From contig NW_027254956.1 of NCBI RefSeq assembly GCF_042242105.1, forward strand, positions 186,001 to 250,000: a stretch of DNA of 64,000 nt, in the 5' to 3' direction. Under the pieces are notes generated by a model. It was not told where the DNA came from, did not search any database, and worked only from the letters and a program-made list of their open reading frames with translations. The DNA comes from Pempheris klunzingeri (lineage: Eukaryota; Chordata; Actinopteri; Acropomatiformes; Pempheridae). The stretch's first letter is position 1. The number at the start of each line of letters is the position of its first letter. Shown piece after piece: positions 22,872 to 34,200 of this stretch. The translations under genes and the position numbers were made by a program.

Positions 22872-23110
22872 CTTGGCGCAGCAGTCGTCGGAGAGCCTCG
22901 ATTACAACTCCTAACTCCGGGTTAGTACACAGAAAATTGCTTTAAAAGTAGGCACTAGGAGCCACTTGTGCGCGGTGGCCGCTAACAGCAGCGTTTAGGC
23001 TAACATGAACTGCACCCACAGTGGCTCTTCCTCTATCGGGTCTCTGTGGCCGCCCGGCGGGCAGACTGTCGCCCCCTGCCGGCGGCACGGAGGAACTACC
23101 GCTCTGCGCT
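22780..23110. promoter_or_regulatory. mob1a: CpG-rich MOB1A promoter
   Basis: CpG-dense sequence directly upstream of the MOB1A ATG (22869-22871), e.g. GTGCGCGGTGGCCGC at about 22970 and GGCCGCCCGGCGGGC at about 23050. It also carries the near-palindrome GTTAACTAGCTAACGTTAAC at 22790-22809 (inside intron 1, just past the donor), a motif type shared with the TRAFD1 promoter. Location and composition support a CpG-island promoter; whether it also serves MTHFD2 is open. Confidence 0.55.
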
Positions 23111-23509
23111 CAGGTTTAACACCACAGACACTCTTTATCAAGTTAAAAATCATTTTAGTTAAAAGGTAAATTTGCTACAAAAATGTTTTTCATGTAAGTG
23201 CATTGAAGGCAAAACGCAGGGGCCATTCATACACTCCAAAGATGGATAGTTTGGGTGGATTTCCAGATCTCTGGAGAGTGCGCTAGTGCCAGTGTAGCAC
23301 ATATTCCTAAGTAAAGTTGTTTTTAATTAAATTACCAGAAACCTGAGAGTGTGTATACTCTGGTGTGTGTGCATGGTTGTAATTCGGTGGCAGTAGGGTG
23401 TATTCACAGTGAAGGCTGGGTGCCCTAAAGCAGGTTTTTGCCCTGGGACACCTCACAAGCTCATGCATCCATGATGGAAAGTATCTAAGCTCACTGACTC
23501 TGTTTACCT

Positions 23510-23730
23510 ATAGCTTTACTTCAGTATTTCATTGATACCAATATTTGTACTCAGAGAGACATTTGGCACTTTTTACTCCACTTTTATTCATTTGAGCTAC
23601 TTTGTAAATAGGTTAAAACACATAAAATCCCATGCATTGTTATAAAGTACACTAAACTACATTCAACTCCACCTCGACCAGCTGAATGCTGCTTGTTAAT
23701 GTATCATTAGTAATAATAACAATACAATCA
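23510..23730 (-). repeat. Dispersed 'ACTTAAGTA' fish repeat, reverse orientation
   Basis: In order: TTTACTTCAGTATTTCATTG, GGCACTTTTTACTCCAC, CATGCATTGTTATAAAGTA, ACTCCACCTCGACCAGCTGA, GCTTGTTAATGTATCATTAG. This block order is the reverse complement of the 28901 copy's family. The element is interrupted by small deletions and is noncoding. Confidence 0.6.
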
Positions 23731-23931
23731 TTAACCTTAATAACATGACTGAGAGATTCTGCCTGCACAATAAGTTTACTGTGGCACTAGATAGATGAGC
23801 AGTGTTACTATCTGTGCAGCAGCGCAGTGGCAGGCAGCAGATAGCAGTGACGCAGGCCCGTGCGTGCAGAGGGAGGGCTTTAAAGCCTCGGTGCGCCTCT
23901 CCCTCCTCCACAGACATCACTCTGTCAGCCC

Positions 23932-23978
23932 AGCTGCTGCTGCTGCTGGTGTGTGTGTGTATGTGTGTGTGTGTGTTT
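23932..23978. repeat. (CTG)n followed by (TG)n just upstream of MTHFD2
   Basis: Five GCTG-type units run directly into GTGTGTGTGTATGTGTGTG, ending about 45 bp before the MTHFD2 start codon. Such tracts are length-variable; here the tract would lie in the 5' UTR or proximal promoter. Confidence 0.85.
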
Positions 23979-24021
23979 CGTAATCTGCCGTGGTGTCTCT
24001 TCTCCTCTCAGCCGGATCAGC

Positions 24022-27000
24022 ATGGCAGCGATCAGGACTCTCAGGAAACTGTGCCAACACTCCCAGCATCAAGTCTGTAAACTACACACGTCCGCCCCGA
24101 GGTGAGTGCGACCATCGGCTGTGAGAGCTGGTGTCTTTTGGGTACATTTGGCTGCCACTTTTACGACATGTGTGTTCTTTCCAAAACACAAAGACAAGCT
24201 CACACTTCACATAACGCCACTGGCTGTTTCTTTAAGCGTCCTGTGTAGTGTGGTGTGTGCATGGGTGAGGTCGTGTGTTTCGTTGTGGGGGTTTGTTTGA
24301 TTGTGTTGAACTAAATGTCCGCAGTTGGTCACATTTCGGTGCGCCCCCAGCGGTACGCCGGTAACATTGCACCGGCAGGCTGGCTGATGAAATCGGTGTG
24401 AATGCTTGCACCCTGTGGCTTGAGGAGCCAGGTCTCAGCTGGAGACCGAGGTGCTGGTCTGCACCTCATACAGCCTGTGGTCTGCACACAGGGAACACTT
24501 ATGCATATGCATGAAGTCCAGGATGCAGGGTGAGAAATCACACTTTTAAAATGTGAACCACCAGCAGCCACTGATGGATAAATGTTCACATTCAGCAGCC
24601 ACTTAATGGTAAATAATGATTCAGTCACTTTCTTATTTTTGCAGCATTTGGCTGGTAGTTGGTGCTCATTTCCCACCCTGCCTGGATGACTTGTGATCTT
24701 TTAACATATCACAAAATAATGGATGGTAAAGTCTCTGCGAGGACATGCCAGCACAAAGCACCCGTGCAGGTACTTATTGGAAACGTGCTGAGTGCAGCAT
24801 GACAGAGATGTGTGTAATAAACTAATTTTGCACACACGCCTTAAAAACCCAAACCTCGTGCGGCCCCTGCACATGATCTGCAGCAGAGGCACAAGATGGA
24901 TAATTTAAAACATGTCATCTAATGTTAGGCATGAGTTATTACCATATGCCACAGCATAGATACAAAGTTTAAGCATTATATTTAATTTCTTTACACATAA
25001 ACTCAGTGACTCATGTTAAAAGCAAGTAACATGTACAGAAGAATAAAATAGATAGAACACAACAAGAGCAAAAGAAGAAAGGAGACATTTGAAAAGAGAC
25101 TTTCTCCTCACTCCTTTTATATTTAAACACGTATGAGGTTAGAGAGCTGTTTGCTGCCCTGCAATCTCGACCCATTTTCTCTGGGACCTGGTACACTGGC
25201 CCCATGTTCTCACCCCATTTTACCTAAAGATCTGACACTTTTCTGCGAGGTTTAATTAGTTTAGGGGAAATAAAAGGGTGGTTACATCACTGGCGATGGC
25301 TCATTACTCTGCGGTTATTAGTTACAGCTCTGTGTTTGCTGTTATATAATGGATAACCGTCTTGGCTCTTTTGAAACTTCTGAACAAAGGGGCAAGACAG
25401 GTCAGCCCAGTTTGTATAGTTATTCAGTCAGTCAGTCTAAGCCATCAGGTACCTCTGATCGTGATTAGATGCTGGTAAAAACCTGCTCTTCTACCAATTT
25501 TTCCAGCACTACATATGGTGCAAGTGCTTATAAATCATGTGGCTCAGTCAGGTGAGGACGTGCTGTGTCTAATTTTAGAATTGGTGCTTGTCCAGATAGA
25601 TGGTTGAGATTGATTACAGGTTTCTGGTGTCACAAGTCCTGCTCAGTGGTAATCAGAGGGAGAGTAGATGAGTGGCTTTTGATCAGTACTGTAAAGATGA
25701 TTAAAAAAGTCAAGTTGAACGAATCAGAGACGATTAGCTTAGTTTTCTTAGTTTGTTTTGTGTACTTGCTTTTCCGTGACTAGTGATCATACCAAATAAG
25801 ACCTTTTCAACCAAACCTGAGCTCTGTACATAAGTAATTAATAAAAAAAAATAATTAATAGTGATTGAAAGAATGAGCATAACAAATGCACCCCTCAATT
25901 CTGTATCAGTATCAGCAGAATCACAGCTTCTTAAAGTTTAAGGTATCGTCTGTCCTCTTGACAGTGTTTTTTGCATGCCAACTCTCAGACAGGAGGCGGT
26001 GGTCATCTCAGGAAGGAAACTAGCACGGCAGATTCGGGAGGAGGCCCGGGCTGATGTGGAGAAATGGCTTTTGGCCGGTCACAGGAGGCCTCATCTGAGC
26101 GTGGTTCTGGTAGGAGACAACCCGGCCAGTCACTCCTACGTCCTGAATAAGACACGAGCTGCAGCTGATGTCGGTAAGATAAAACTCCTACTGTCCTCAT
26201 ACGTACGTTTAAATGCAATTATAAAAAAAAAAAAAACAACAACAATTGCTTGCCTGTGTTTTTTAGTTGTTTTGTTTCTTCAACCTCCTACAGGAATCTC
26301 CAGTGAGACCATTCTCAAGCATTCAGACATCAGTGAAGAGGAGTTATTGGACCTGATCTACAAACTCAACACAGACCATCGTGTGGACGGCCTGCTGGTC
26401 CAGCTGCCTTTGCCAGGTACAGAGAAACCAGAGCAGTGGAGCAGAAAGACTGGCTAGGAGTATAGAAAATCCTGCACCTGTTGAGTAACAACATGGTGTC
26501 ATGTCATAATAGACATCATATAGGCTTAAATGAGCAGCATTTGTGAACTTCTACTTTAAGTCTACTTGTCATGTTGTTTCTGACAGACCACATTGATGAG
26601 CGCGCAATCTGTAACGCGGTTTCCCCCGCCAAGGACGTGGACGGCTTCCACGTGGTTAATGTGGGTCGCATGTGCCTGGATCAGTCCAGCATGCTTCCCG
26701 CTACTCCCTGGGGAGTCTGGGAAATTATTAAACGCACAGGTAACAGAAGTGACCACTTACTTCCTCTCAGGGTTGATACGCTGCTGAACAAACTATCTAA
26801 ACTTGGGTATCTCGTCCTCCAGGTATTCCTACTATTGGGAAGAATGTGGTGGTTGCAGGACGCTCTAAGAATGTGGGCATGCCCGTCGCTATGTTACTGC
26901 ATACAGACGGCCGTCACGAGAGGCCCGGAGGTTGGTTATTATGCATGTGGGTTAATCTGTGTGTTTTTAAAGAGCACTTAAATGTGTTCCATCATAATTT

Positions 27001-27613
27001 AATGGTATTTGTGTTGCAGGTGATGCCACGGTCACCATTTCTCACCGTTACACTCCAAAGGAGCAACTACGTCAACACACTCAAATCGCTGATATCATTG
27101 TGGCTGCTGCAGGTTTGTTCCGCTCTTTGTTTGCCCGCATTTGACACCGAGGGGACTGTTTTAAATCTCATCTTTTTTGAGTGGATTGACTTTTTTCTCT
27201 CGTCTTATAGTCATCTGTGTGTTTTTTGTTTACTGAACGATCAGGGATTCCAAACCTCATTACTGCCGACATGATTAAGGAGGGAGCGGCGGTGATTGAC
27301 GTTGGAATAAACAGAGTGCAGGACCCAGTGACTGGAAAGAGCAGACTGGTTGGAGATGTGGATTTTGAAGGTAGAGCTGGACTGTGATTATGATCGTATT
27401 TCTGTGTAGACGTCCGCGGTGTCTGTAACGTCACACCTTTTCTGTCTTTTCCGTCTTGATTAAGGTGTGAAACAGAAGGCGGGCTTCATCACCCCTGTGC
27501 CTGGAGGTGTGGGACCCATGACTGTGGCGATGCTTATGAAGAACACTATCAAAGCAGCCAAGAACATTCTGCTGTATCCCCCAGAGAGGGTCCGCATGGC
27601 GGCTGCGTCCTAA
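24022..27613 (+). CDS. mthfd2: MTHFD2, mitochondrial methylene-THF dehydrogenase/cyclohydrolase, 8 exons
   Basis: Bifunctional NAD(P)-dependent 5,10-methylenetetrahydrofolate dehydrogenase and methenyl-THF cyclohydrolase of the mitochondrial matrix, in one-carbon metabolism. Exons: 24022-24101, 25989-26173 (or from 25965), 26294-26416, 26587-26739, 26823-26930, 27020-27112, 27245-27370, 27465-27613; all GT/AG and in phase; 338 aa (346 with the earlier acceptor). The first exon encodes a basic leader ([15 protein letters not shown]) typical of mitochondrial import. Family motifs: [10 protein letters not shown] with the catalytic lysine, [11 protein letters not shown] with the conserved Gln, KDVDGFH with Asp, the PATPWGV loop, the cofactor motif [12 protein letters not shown], and [19 protein letters not shown] near the end. 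The C-terminal tail ([11 protein letters not shown]) differs from mammals. Intron 1 is 1.9 kb; the others are 83-170 bp. MTHFD2L is the alternative paralogue, but the neighbour MOB1A favours MTHFD2. Confidence 0.97.
25965..25988 (+). other. mthfd2: Optional 24-nt extension of MTHFD2 exon 2 (tandem acceptors)
   Basis: Two acceptors 24 nt apart (CTCTTGACAG ending 25964; CCAACTCTCAG ending 25988) both continue the frame from exon 1. The first adds eight residues (SVFCMPTL) before RQEAVVISG. The family's usual spacing fits the second site, while the first has the better pyrimidine tract. Which is used, or whether both are, needs transcripts. Confidence 0.5.
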
Positions 27614-28150
27614 TGGCGCAGAGAGAATCCCAGCAACAGTGACACATTCCAGTCCCTCCAACCCACAACCCCCCCGATTTTTGACTTGGAGCAACCTGAG
27701 GAGCTCCCCCTTGCACACAGATTGGAAAGATGATCGCTTTACAGCTTTCTTCCTGCTGACATCTTTCACCTCTCCTAACTTCCAGCCATGTTTAGACTGT
27801 TACATTCACACATGCATCGGCGTATTTTAAGTAACAGGGTTTTCAGTATTTATCATTTGCAATGTATTTCTGTGGTTTTCATTGGGAGTTTTAAGGAATC
27901 TTGAAAGATTTTAATTTATTGCTACAGTGAGATGATATTTAAACATGAACCGAGACAGGTCACAGTATTTAACTCAATGCAGGTAAGCAATTGAGGCCTG
28001 TCTGTGTTTCTTTCAGTTAGTTTAACCTTATGTACCAAGAGTGATAAGGGCTAACATCATCAGGAACAAGTAATGTTTATCAATATACAAGCTTTAAAGA
28101 TTCACAATTGCCTTTGTAAAAACTTTGAAATAAATATTACAAATGTCTTC
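27614..28150 (+). other. mthfd2: MTHFD2 3' UTR with poly(A) signal at 28129-28134
   Basis: After the TAA the sequence is noncoding up to a clear AATAAA (28129-28134), preceded by a T-rich region. The predicted 3' UTR is about 530 nt. Confidence 0.7.
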
Positions 28151-28689
28151 TCACATTTATGTTTTCTTGCACACTTCCTTTACATGGTAGAACAGTGATC
28201 ATTATTTTTTACTAAGGTCTCACTTCTCTCACCCCCTGCTTTCCTTCATATCAGTTGGTTTATTCTACACCAATAATCCTCTCTTTATACCCATATCAGA
28301 AACAGATTCCCCGCAGTTCATATCACTTCATTCCTTTAACTCACTGACCCACTTTTAACTGACATTGAGGCAACACAGTGGTCCAACATTACTGAATGAA
28401 TGGATTACTGAATGTTTTGGTGGGCAGGCATTGACCCTTCACTCACAAACGTGCAGATTCTCCCTCAGAGACAGAAACATTGTTTGTGTGGAATAAGTAT
28501 TTCTAATGGGCTTGGAGGGCTGTATCCAATATTTCTCAAGAAAAAACTCACAAAAAATATACAGAAAAATGAAGTACATATATTTCTATTTTGTATTCCT
28601 TTAATCATCTTATGACGACTCAGCACAAAGTATTTACAATTAGCTCTAGCATTAACATGTTGCCTGCATGTTATTGCATAATAATCCAA
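28151..28689. other. Intergenic, nothing recognised
   Basis: AT-rich DNA between the MTHFD2 poly(A) signal and the inverted repeat pair. No exon, RNA gene or repeat family was recognised. Confidence 0.4.
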
Positions 28690-29425
28690 TGATATAACAC
28701 TCTAAAAGAGGCCATTCTGCACTGTATCTTTACTTTTCGTAGTTAAAGTACACTTTTCTGATAATATTTCTGTACTTTTATCTTTACATTTACACAGCTA
28801 TTACCCATAACAGAGTACATTTAAGACTGCTGTATTTAAATTTTTATTAAGTCTCGGCTCTGAGTACTTGTTTCTCCTCTTTAAAAAAAGTAGTTAACAT
28901 TGGTGGAAGAAGCATTTAGATCTTTTTCTTGAATAAAAATAACAATACTACAGTCTAGAAATACTAACTACTAAAGTCCTGAATCCAAAAGCACCACAAT
29001 GATACACTTAAGTGCAAAAGGTAGAATATTCATCATGCAGAATGACATATTTCAGTATAATGTATTTTATATATCACGTTATTAAAAATAGGAACTGAAT
29101 TCTAATTGATGCATTAATATGTATATCCCTTGAATCTGGTAAAGGTGTAGTTTATGCTGCCAGGTAGCCTGTGAATTTCTTTTTTAACTTTTTATTTCTT
29201 CATTTTTAACAGAACATTCCCCGACATGTCACCTCATATATTAAATAAATAATATGGATAAATAGCTTATGAATTTCACCATAAAGCTATAATTATACAT
29301 CATGACTAATTTGACTCCGCAAAGTAACCAGTTAAAGCCTTAAAATTAATGCAGTGGAGTAAAAAGTACAATATTTGGCATTGAAACGTGGTGGAAGTAC
29401 AAAGTCGCTCCTCAAAACATAAGTA
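28690..29425. repeat. Two dispersed fish repeats in inverted, head-to-head arrangement
   Basis: The right copy (about 28901-29425, plus) begins TGGTGGAAGAAGCATTTAGA and runs through AAATACTAACTACTAAAGTCC, TCATGCAGAATGACATATT, ATTGATGCATTAATATG and CAGTGGAGTAAAAAGTACAA, the usual order of a percomorph non-autonomous element of about 0.5 kb. The left copy (about 28690-28895) is its reverse complement, starting at GGCCATTCTGCACTG and ending where the right copy begins. It is upstream of the ARL6IP4 promoter and noncoding. Confidence 0.6.
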
Positions 29426-29569
29426 GGAACTAGGAACCATAGTAATGTGTTCGCCCGATGCCGACGGAAGCAGATTTTAGACGGACGCCCTTCTGCCAGC
29501 TCCTGGCACAGATATTTACAGTCGGTTTTGTTTACATGAGCTTGAACCAGGTAGGTTTAGTTGACTCTG
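29426..29569 (+). promoter_or_regulatory. arl6ip4: ARL6IP4 proximal promoter / 5' UTR with overlapping upstream ORF
   Basis: CpG-containing sequence (TTCGCCCGATGCCGACGG at about 29450) precedes the ARL6IP4 ATG. An upstream ATG at 29536-29538 opens an 18-codon frame that ends at TGA 29590-29592, past the main ATG (29570) and in another frame, so it would overlap the main start if included in the mRNA. A donor-like CAG|GTAGGT lies inside it. Confidence 0.45.
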
Positions 29570-31205
29570 ATGGATCGCAGCAGATCACCTGACAGAGCTG
29601 GCCGAGAGAAAAAACACGAGAAGAGGAAGAAACGGAGAAGATCCTCTTCTTCTTCTTCATCATCGTCGTCGTCCTCATCCAGCAGCAGGAATCGCAGCAG
29701 ATCGGCAAAGAAAGGATCACACAAGAGTCAAGGTTTGGACTATGAGTATAATAAAAAAAAACAGACTGATCCAAGCTTTGACAACAACGAATGTCTTTAA
29801 AACAAACAAACAACTTCTTCTCCTCCAGATGTGAAAACACAAAGAAAGAAGCGAAGAAGAAGCTCCTCTTCTTCGTCTTCCTCCTCGTCCAGCTCTTCCT
29901 CTTCCTCGTCGTCTTCGTCCTCGAGCGATGAAAAGAAAAAGAGGAGGAAAAGCAAAGCCAAGAAAAAGAGGGCAAAGAAGAAGGACGTGAAGCTGAAGAA
30001 ACAGAAGAAGAAGGAGAGGAAGAAGAACAAGAAAGAGAAGCTGAAGAAAAAGAAAGAGAAGAAGAAGAAAGCGGAGGTGGTGTTGCCCGGACCTCCAGCA
30101 GAGAAACCTCCATCTTACCTGGAGGTGTGGCAGAGTGATGAAGGGGCCGTGGAGCTCGGTCCTGGTGGGACATGACATTAATTTAACTTTAATAATAGAT
30201 GAGTAGGTCTGGCCAGTGGACCCATATTATCACTTATTTCATTATCACCATCTGGTTGTTAAAATTATGGAGGAGGATCAGAATCTCTCATGAGGCAAAA
30301 ACACCAAACTTTTTACAGCTTCGTTGGGCAATACTGATGAAATCCTCTGTTTTATTACATGGAATTAACACGATATCAACATTCAGACTTTTATCATCAT
30401 TTAGTCATTTTTCTGGAAAGTTGATTGAGCAACTATTTGTAAGTGAAATGACCAGACAGTCGTGTCTGTTTTCACCCACTCCTGAGTTCTTTACAAGTCA
30501 TATTTATTGCTCGTGCCCTGTTTTCCTCTGCAGTGATGACAGACGAGCAGAAGGCCCGGCTCTCCACTAAGAGGCCCCTCACCAAAGAGGAGTACGAGGC
30601 CAGACAGAGTGTGATACGCAGGGTGGTCGACCCAGAAACAGGACGCACCAGGTAAACCAGAGCTACCAAGCACGTTCTACTGGTTTACGGCCCACAACAG
30701 GAACAGTTTACCTGTTCAGGTTCACAGGGTGATCAAACACAAGAGCGAATACACCATAATTCAGATATGTTATAATGTAGCCTATACATTGCATGTTAGG
30801 TCCATGAGTTGAGCATTTACTTCTTCATCTCCTGTGTTTTGTGCACTGACAGTGTTTTTTTTGTTGCACAGGGATTTGATACTAAACTCTACTGTAGGAA
30901 ATGTATTGATGATGTGTTCCTGTAATAATTTCTGCAGCTCAGGTTTTTATGCCTTTTTAAAAAAAAAAAAAAAATGTCTGTTTTCTTCCAGATTGGTGAG
31001 AGGAGAAGGTGAGATCATAGAGGAGATAGTCAGCCGAGAAAAACACAAAGAAACCAACAAGGTACGAGAGAACGTTTAAGTTTTAACTTTGTGAAATCAA
31101 CAGGAGAGTTCCCTTATATCTAACAGTGAACTTCCATCCATCCCACAGCAGGCCACCAAGGGAGACGGGGCGGCCTTCCAGAAGAAACTGGGATTCAACA
31201 GGTAG
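29570..31205 (+). CDS. arl6ip4: ARL6IP4 (SRp25), SR-like nuclear protein, 5 exons, 247 aa
   Basis: ARL6-interacting protein 4, a nuclear-speckle protein with SR-like composition linked to pre-mRNA splicing. Exons: 29570-29732, 29829-30164, 30534-30651, 30992-31061, 31149-31205; all GT/AG, phases agree. The N-terminus has RS-type residues ([15 protein letters not shown]), followed by two long poly-serine runs (first exon near 29645-29685, second exon near 29860-29925) and an almost uninterrupted Lys/Glu/Arg stretch (29935-30075). The conserved C-terminal region follows: [58 protein letters not shown]; this is the family signature. Serine runs use mixed codons (TCT, TCC, TCG, AGC), which argues for selection on protein rather than simple slippage. 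The gene is tail-to-tail with PITPNM2, as in human 12q24.31. Confidence 0.94.
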
Positions 31206-34200
31206 AGGGGGCCTTGATCTGCCCCTGGTTCTGAAGAGTGCAGCATCGATAAGCTGGGCTTTATATCATCATCGTCGTCATCATCATAATTTCAAACAGT
31301 CAACTGTGTAGGAGTGAAGGGTCAGAATTATTGGGACATGTACGACACTAACGAGTTAAATCCAGGTGAAAACCAGAATGTTTTTGATTTGTTTTATTAA
31401 TTCTGTGCTGATCGCAAAGGAGATATAAAGAGAAGCAGATGAGTTAGTGATGACTTCGGTGTTTCGAGTCAACTGCAATCTGCAAAAAGAACTTGCGAAT
31501 AGATTGCACATTCGATTGATATTTTCACAGATTAGTGCTAATTTATTTTGTCCATGTTTTAAGGCATTTCAGTGAGTGAATTTAAGGATCAATCATGAAT
31601 GGACTGCAATTAAGGTCGTCAGTTTTCTGTTAGACTTCTTAGAGTTGTGACTGTCAGCAGCCAAACCATTCAAATGTTTTCATTTAAAATCAACAGATTC
31701 ATATTTTACTTGAAATCAAGGACATTAAGAAGCTGATTTCTGAAGTACTAGGCATCCTGTGCAACTTTGCAAACATTCTCTCTGTTTTGGCTACAAACTC
31801 TACACCCACTCATAGATGTCTTCTCACCTTTAAATATCACACGTTGTTTCTCCAGAATAAATGTGCATTTGTGTGAGCTGCAGTGAATTTTATATTTGTC
31901 ATCAACATGGACCATGTTAATCTTCATGGCAATCTTACCATTTTGAATGTGAAAAAAGGCCAAAATTACTTAATTGTTCTTTATATGTTCTTTATACACT
32001 GTACATAAAAACACAAGGGAATGGATAAAATGAAGTTATCCAAAACCTACAAGATACACACCCTGTACAATGAAAATATTTACCAAGGTATTCTGTGTGT
32101 ATATACAGCCTGTGAATGCGAACTGTTGATGTAACAGTTGTGGCATTGCATTAACCTGGGGAGAAGAGCGTGAAACAGTGATGGGTTGCCTAATTTTGGT
32201 TAAAGATGTCAAATAATATATCCTTTGTACATTTCAAGTCAAAACAAGCCAAACCCTTTTTAAGAAAATATGGCCTTTTCCTATTTCCACAAAGTTTACA
32301 TGAACAGTCCACACTGTTCTTTGAAGTCAATTCGGGAGTGAGCAGCATTCATTCTAGGCCTTTCAACACAATGGTCAATGTAAGGCAGAAAAGGGAAATG
32401 TAAGGCCTCTGGTAATGTGTGTGTCAGTAGCAGAGTCGAACACGATTGTCTGCCCAGAGGTATCCAAACTTCACAGATTTGACCACACCACTTACATTCT
32501 CTGGATTTTAATATCCAGACAATTCAGAATCTCTGAGGAAGGGAGTTAGTTGCCAACTTTAGATGAGTGCATGTTTCCAGCATTGCCTGTTGTTTTTTTC
32601 TAATCACTATCAATGTACAAACAGCCATTCTTTAATCAGCAGCTTTCAAAATATATATGGCTCCAAGCCGAATCTCTGAAATGGTCAAAATGCAGAGGGA
32701 CAATAGTACAGTATGTAAGTTCACCTTTCTTTCAGGTACTGGTAGACAGCTATTAGAAACACTTCTCAGTATTATACCACTAACACAGCCTCCAAAATGA
32801 CTGGACACGACCTTCATAATGATGATGGTGACTTACTGTGGTTTTTGGGTCACTTTTAAATGCAAGTGATTCAATCTAAACCTCCATGTGCTGGAATGAA
32901 AACACAAGTCAAGACCGAGCCTGTCTGCCCTCATGTCTGTGATATCCATTCAGTCATCAGGTCAGTAGCACCTTCTTGTGGGAAATCTATTCTTCTTTTC
33001 AAAGGACTCTATGTACCTGTGCGGTTGTTGGCTGCTAAGATTTGCTCAGATTCCCTCTGCAATTTGATGTCTGTAGAAGATGTGCCTGTTGAACTGATTG
33101 TCACTGCACTGTGACATTCACTCAGCACAGTCTGTCTGATCATGTGGTGTGGTTGAGTAATATTGCACATTTCCCCTTACATCTGAGCCCATGTTGGTCC
33201 AGTGCCATCAGCTCTGTACATGCCAATTAGAGGGACAAATGAACATCATTTAAATGAATAAATCACACATTTTTACCCAAGTAATTGGCGAACAGCATAA
33301 AGAAAGTCTTAGCTCTGTGTTCCTACTTTTGACAGCATTATTGTACAGAATTTACAATTTGCAGATTTTTCTTCCTCTAAACTGCAGCAGCACAGAGAAA
33401 GGAGACCTTAACCTAGGATTATCCATGAGCACATTCAACGCCTCATTTACAGCTTAGGGATAACCAGAGAGAAGCCATACCCCAAATTTCCAAAATAGAT
33501 AGTAACAAACATACAATATATGACACAATATAGCAGTTCTATTGATACAATTCTGGTGATCTGCAAGATAAAATAATAAAAATACAATACTGTGCCAGGC
33601 AAAGACCTCTTTGAGTTTTGGCTGTTTCAACTGAAGTCTGAAGGGAAAATAAAACACAATATAGCTTAAGTAATCTTAAAACACATTTTGTTCACAAAAT
33701 CAGTACATTTTAAAATATCTATAATCTTAAATAACAATTATCATCATCATCAATCAATAAAGTGTATCCTGAATGAGGTGGTGTTTACCCCCGGAGTAAA
33801 GAAGACACTTGAAACTGGTCTTCAGTGGACCAGATACCAGATCTGCACTGTAATATAACAAATATGTACAAGCCTTGTTGAGGCATTCAACTACATACTT
33901 ACACAATCTATTTCGTTAGACCCAAATCATTTCCTCTCTGCTCATGTACAACATATCATTCTGTCCTCTTCACTTTGGCACATTAACCGTAGAGTAGTGG
34001 GAGGTTTCCCTATAGCTGAGTCGTACATTACTGATTCAGGAAGGTACAGCAGCGCGCCATAGTGAGATGTGGTGAAGTGCCATCAAAACCCAGGAACAGT
34101 TTCAGCTGCAGCCATTGTTAAAGGGTAATTTCGCAGTTTGCTTCATAAGATATTTGGATGGTTCTTTGGTCTGAGGGATGACTAGAAAACAAGCAAAACT

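Larger units (their letters stand above)
23111..24021 (+). promoter_or_regulatory. mthfd2: MTHFD2 upstream region and 5' UTR, with repeats
   Basis: No coding sequence. It holds a reverse-oriented dispersed repeat (23510-23730) and a (CTG)n/(TG)n tract (23932-23978). The 16 bases before the exon (TCTCTTCTCCTCTCAG, ending 24016) look exactly like a splice acceptor, so MTHFD2 may have a separate upstream noncoding exon. The transcription start is not determined. Confidence 0.35.

Noticed and set aside
23795-24016. N-terminal extension of MTHFD2 upstream of 24022
   Set aside because: Upstream open frames are not in a continuous frame with the conserved start, and an acceptor-like sequence directly precedes the exon.
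25975-26457. 160-codon plus-strand frame as a single MTHFD2 exon
   Set aside because: It reads through a 120-bp intron (26174-26293) and past the donor at 26417; family comparison requires splicing at both.
29532-30173. Long minus-strand open frame opposite ARL6IP4
   Set aside because: It is the antisense shadow of serine and lysine codon runs; it crosses the ARL6IP4 intron and encodes only low-complexity sequence.
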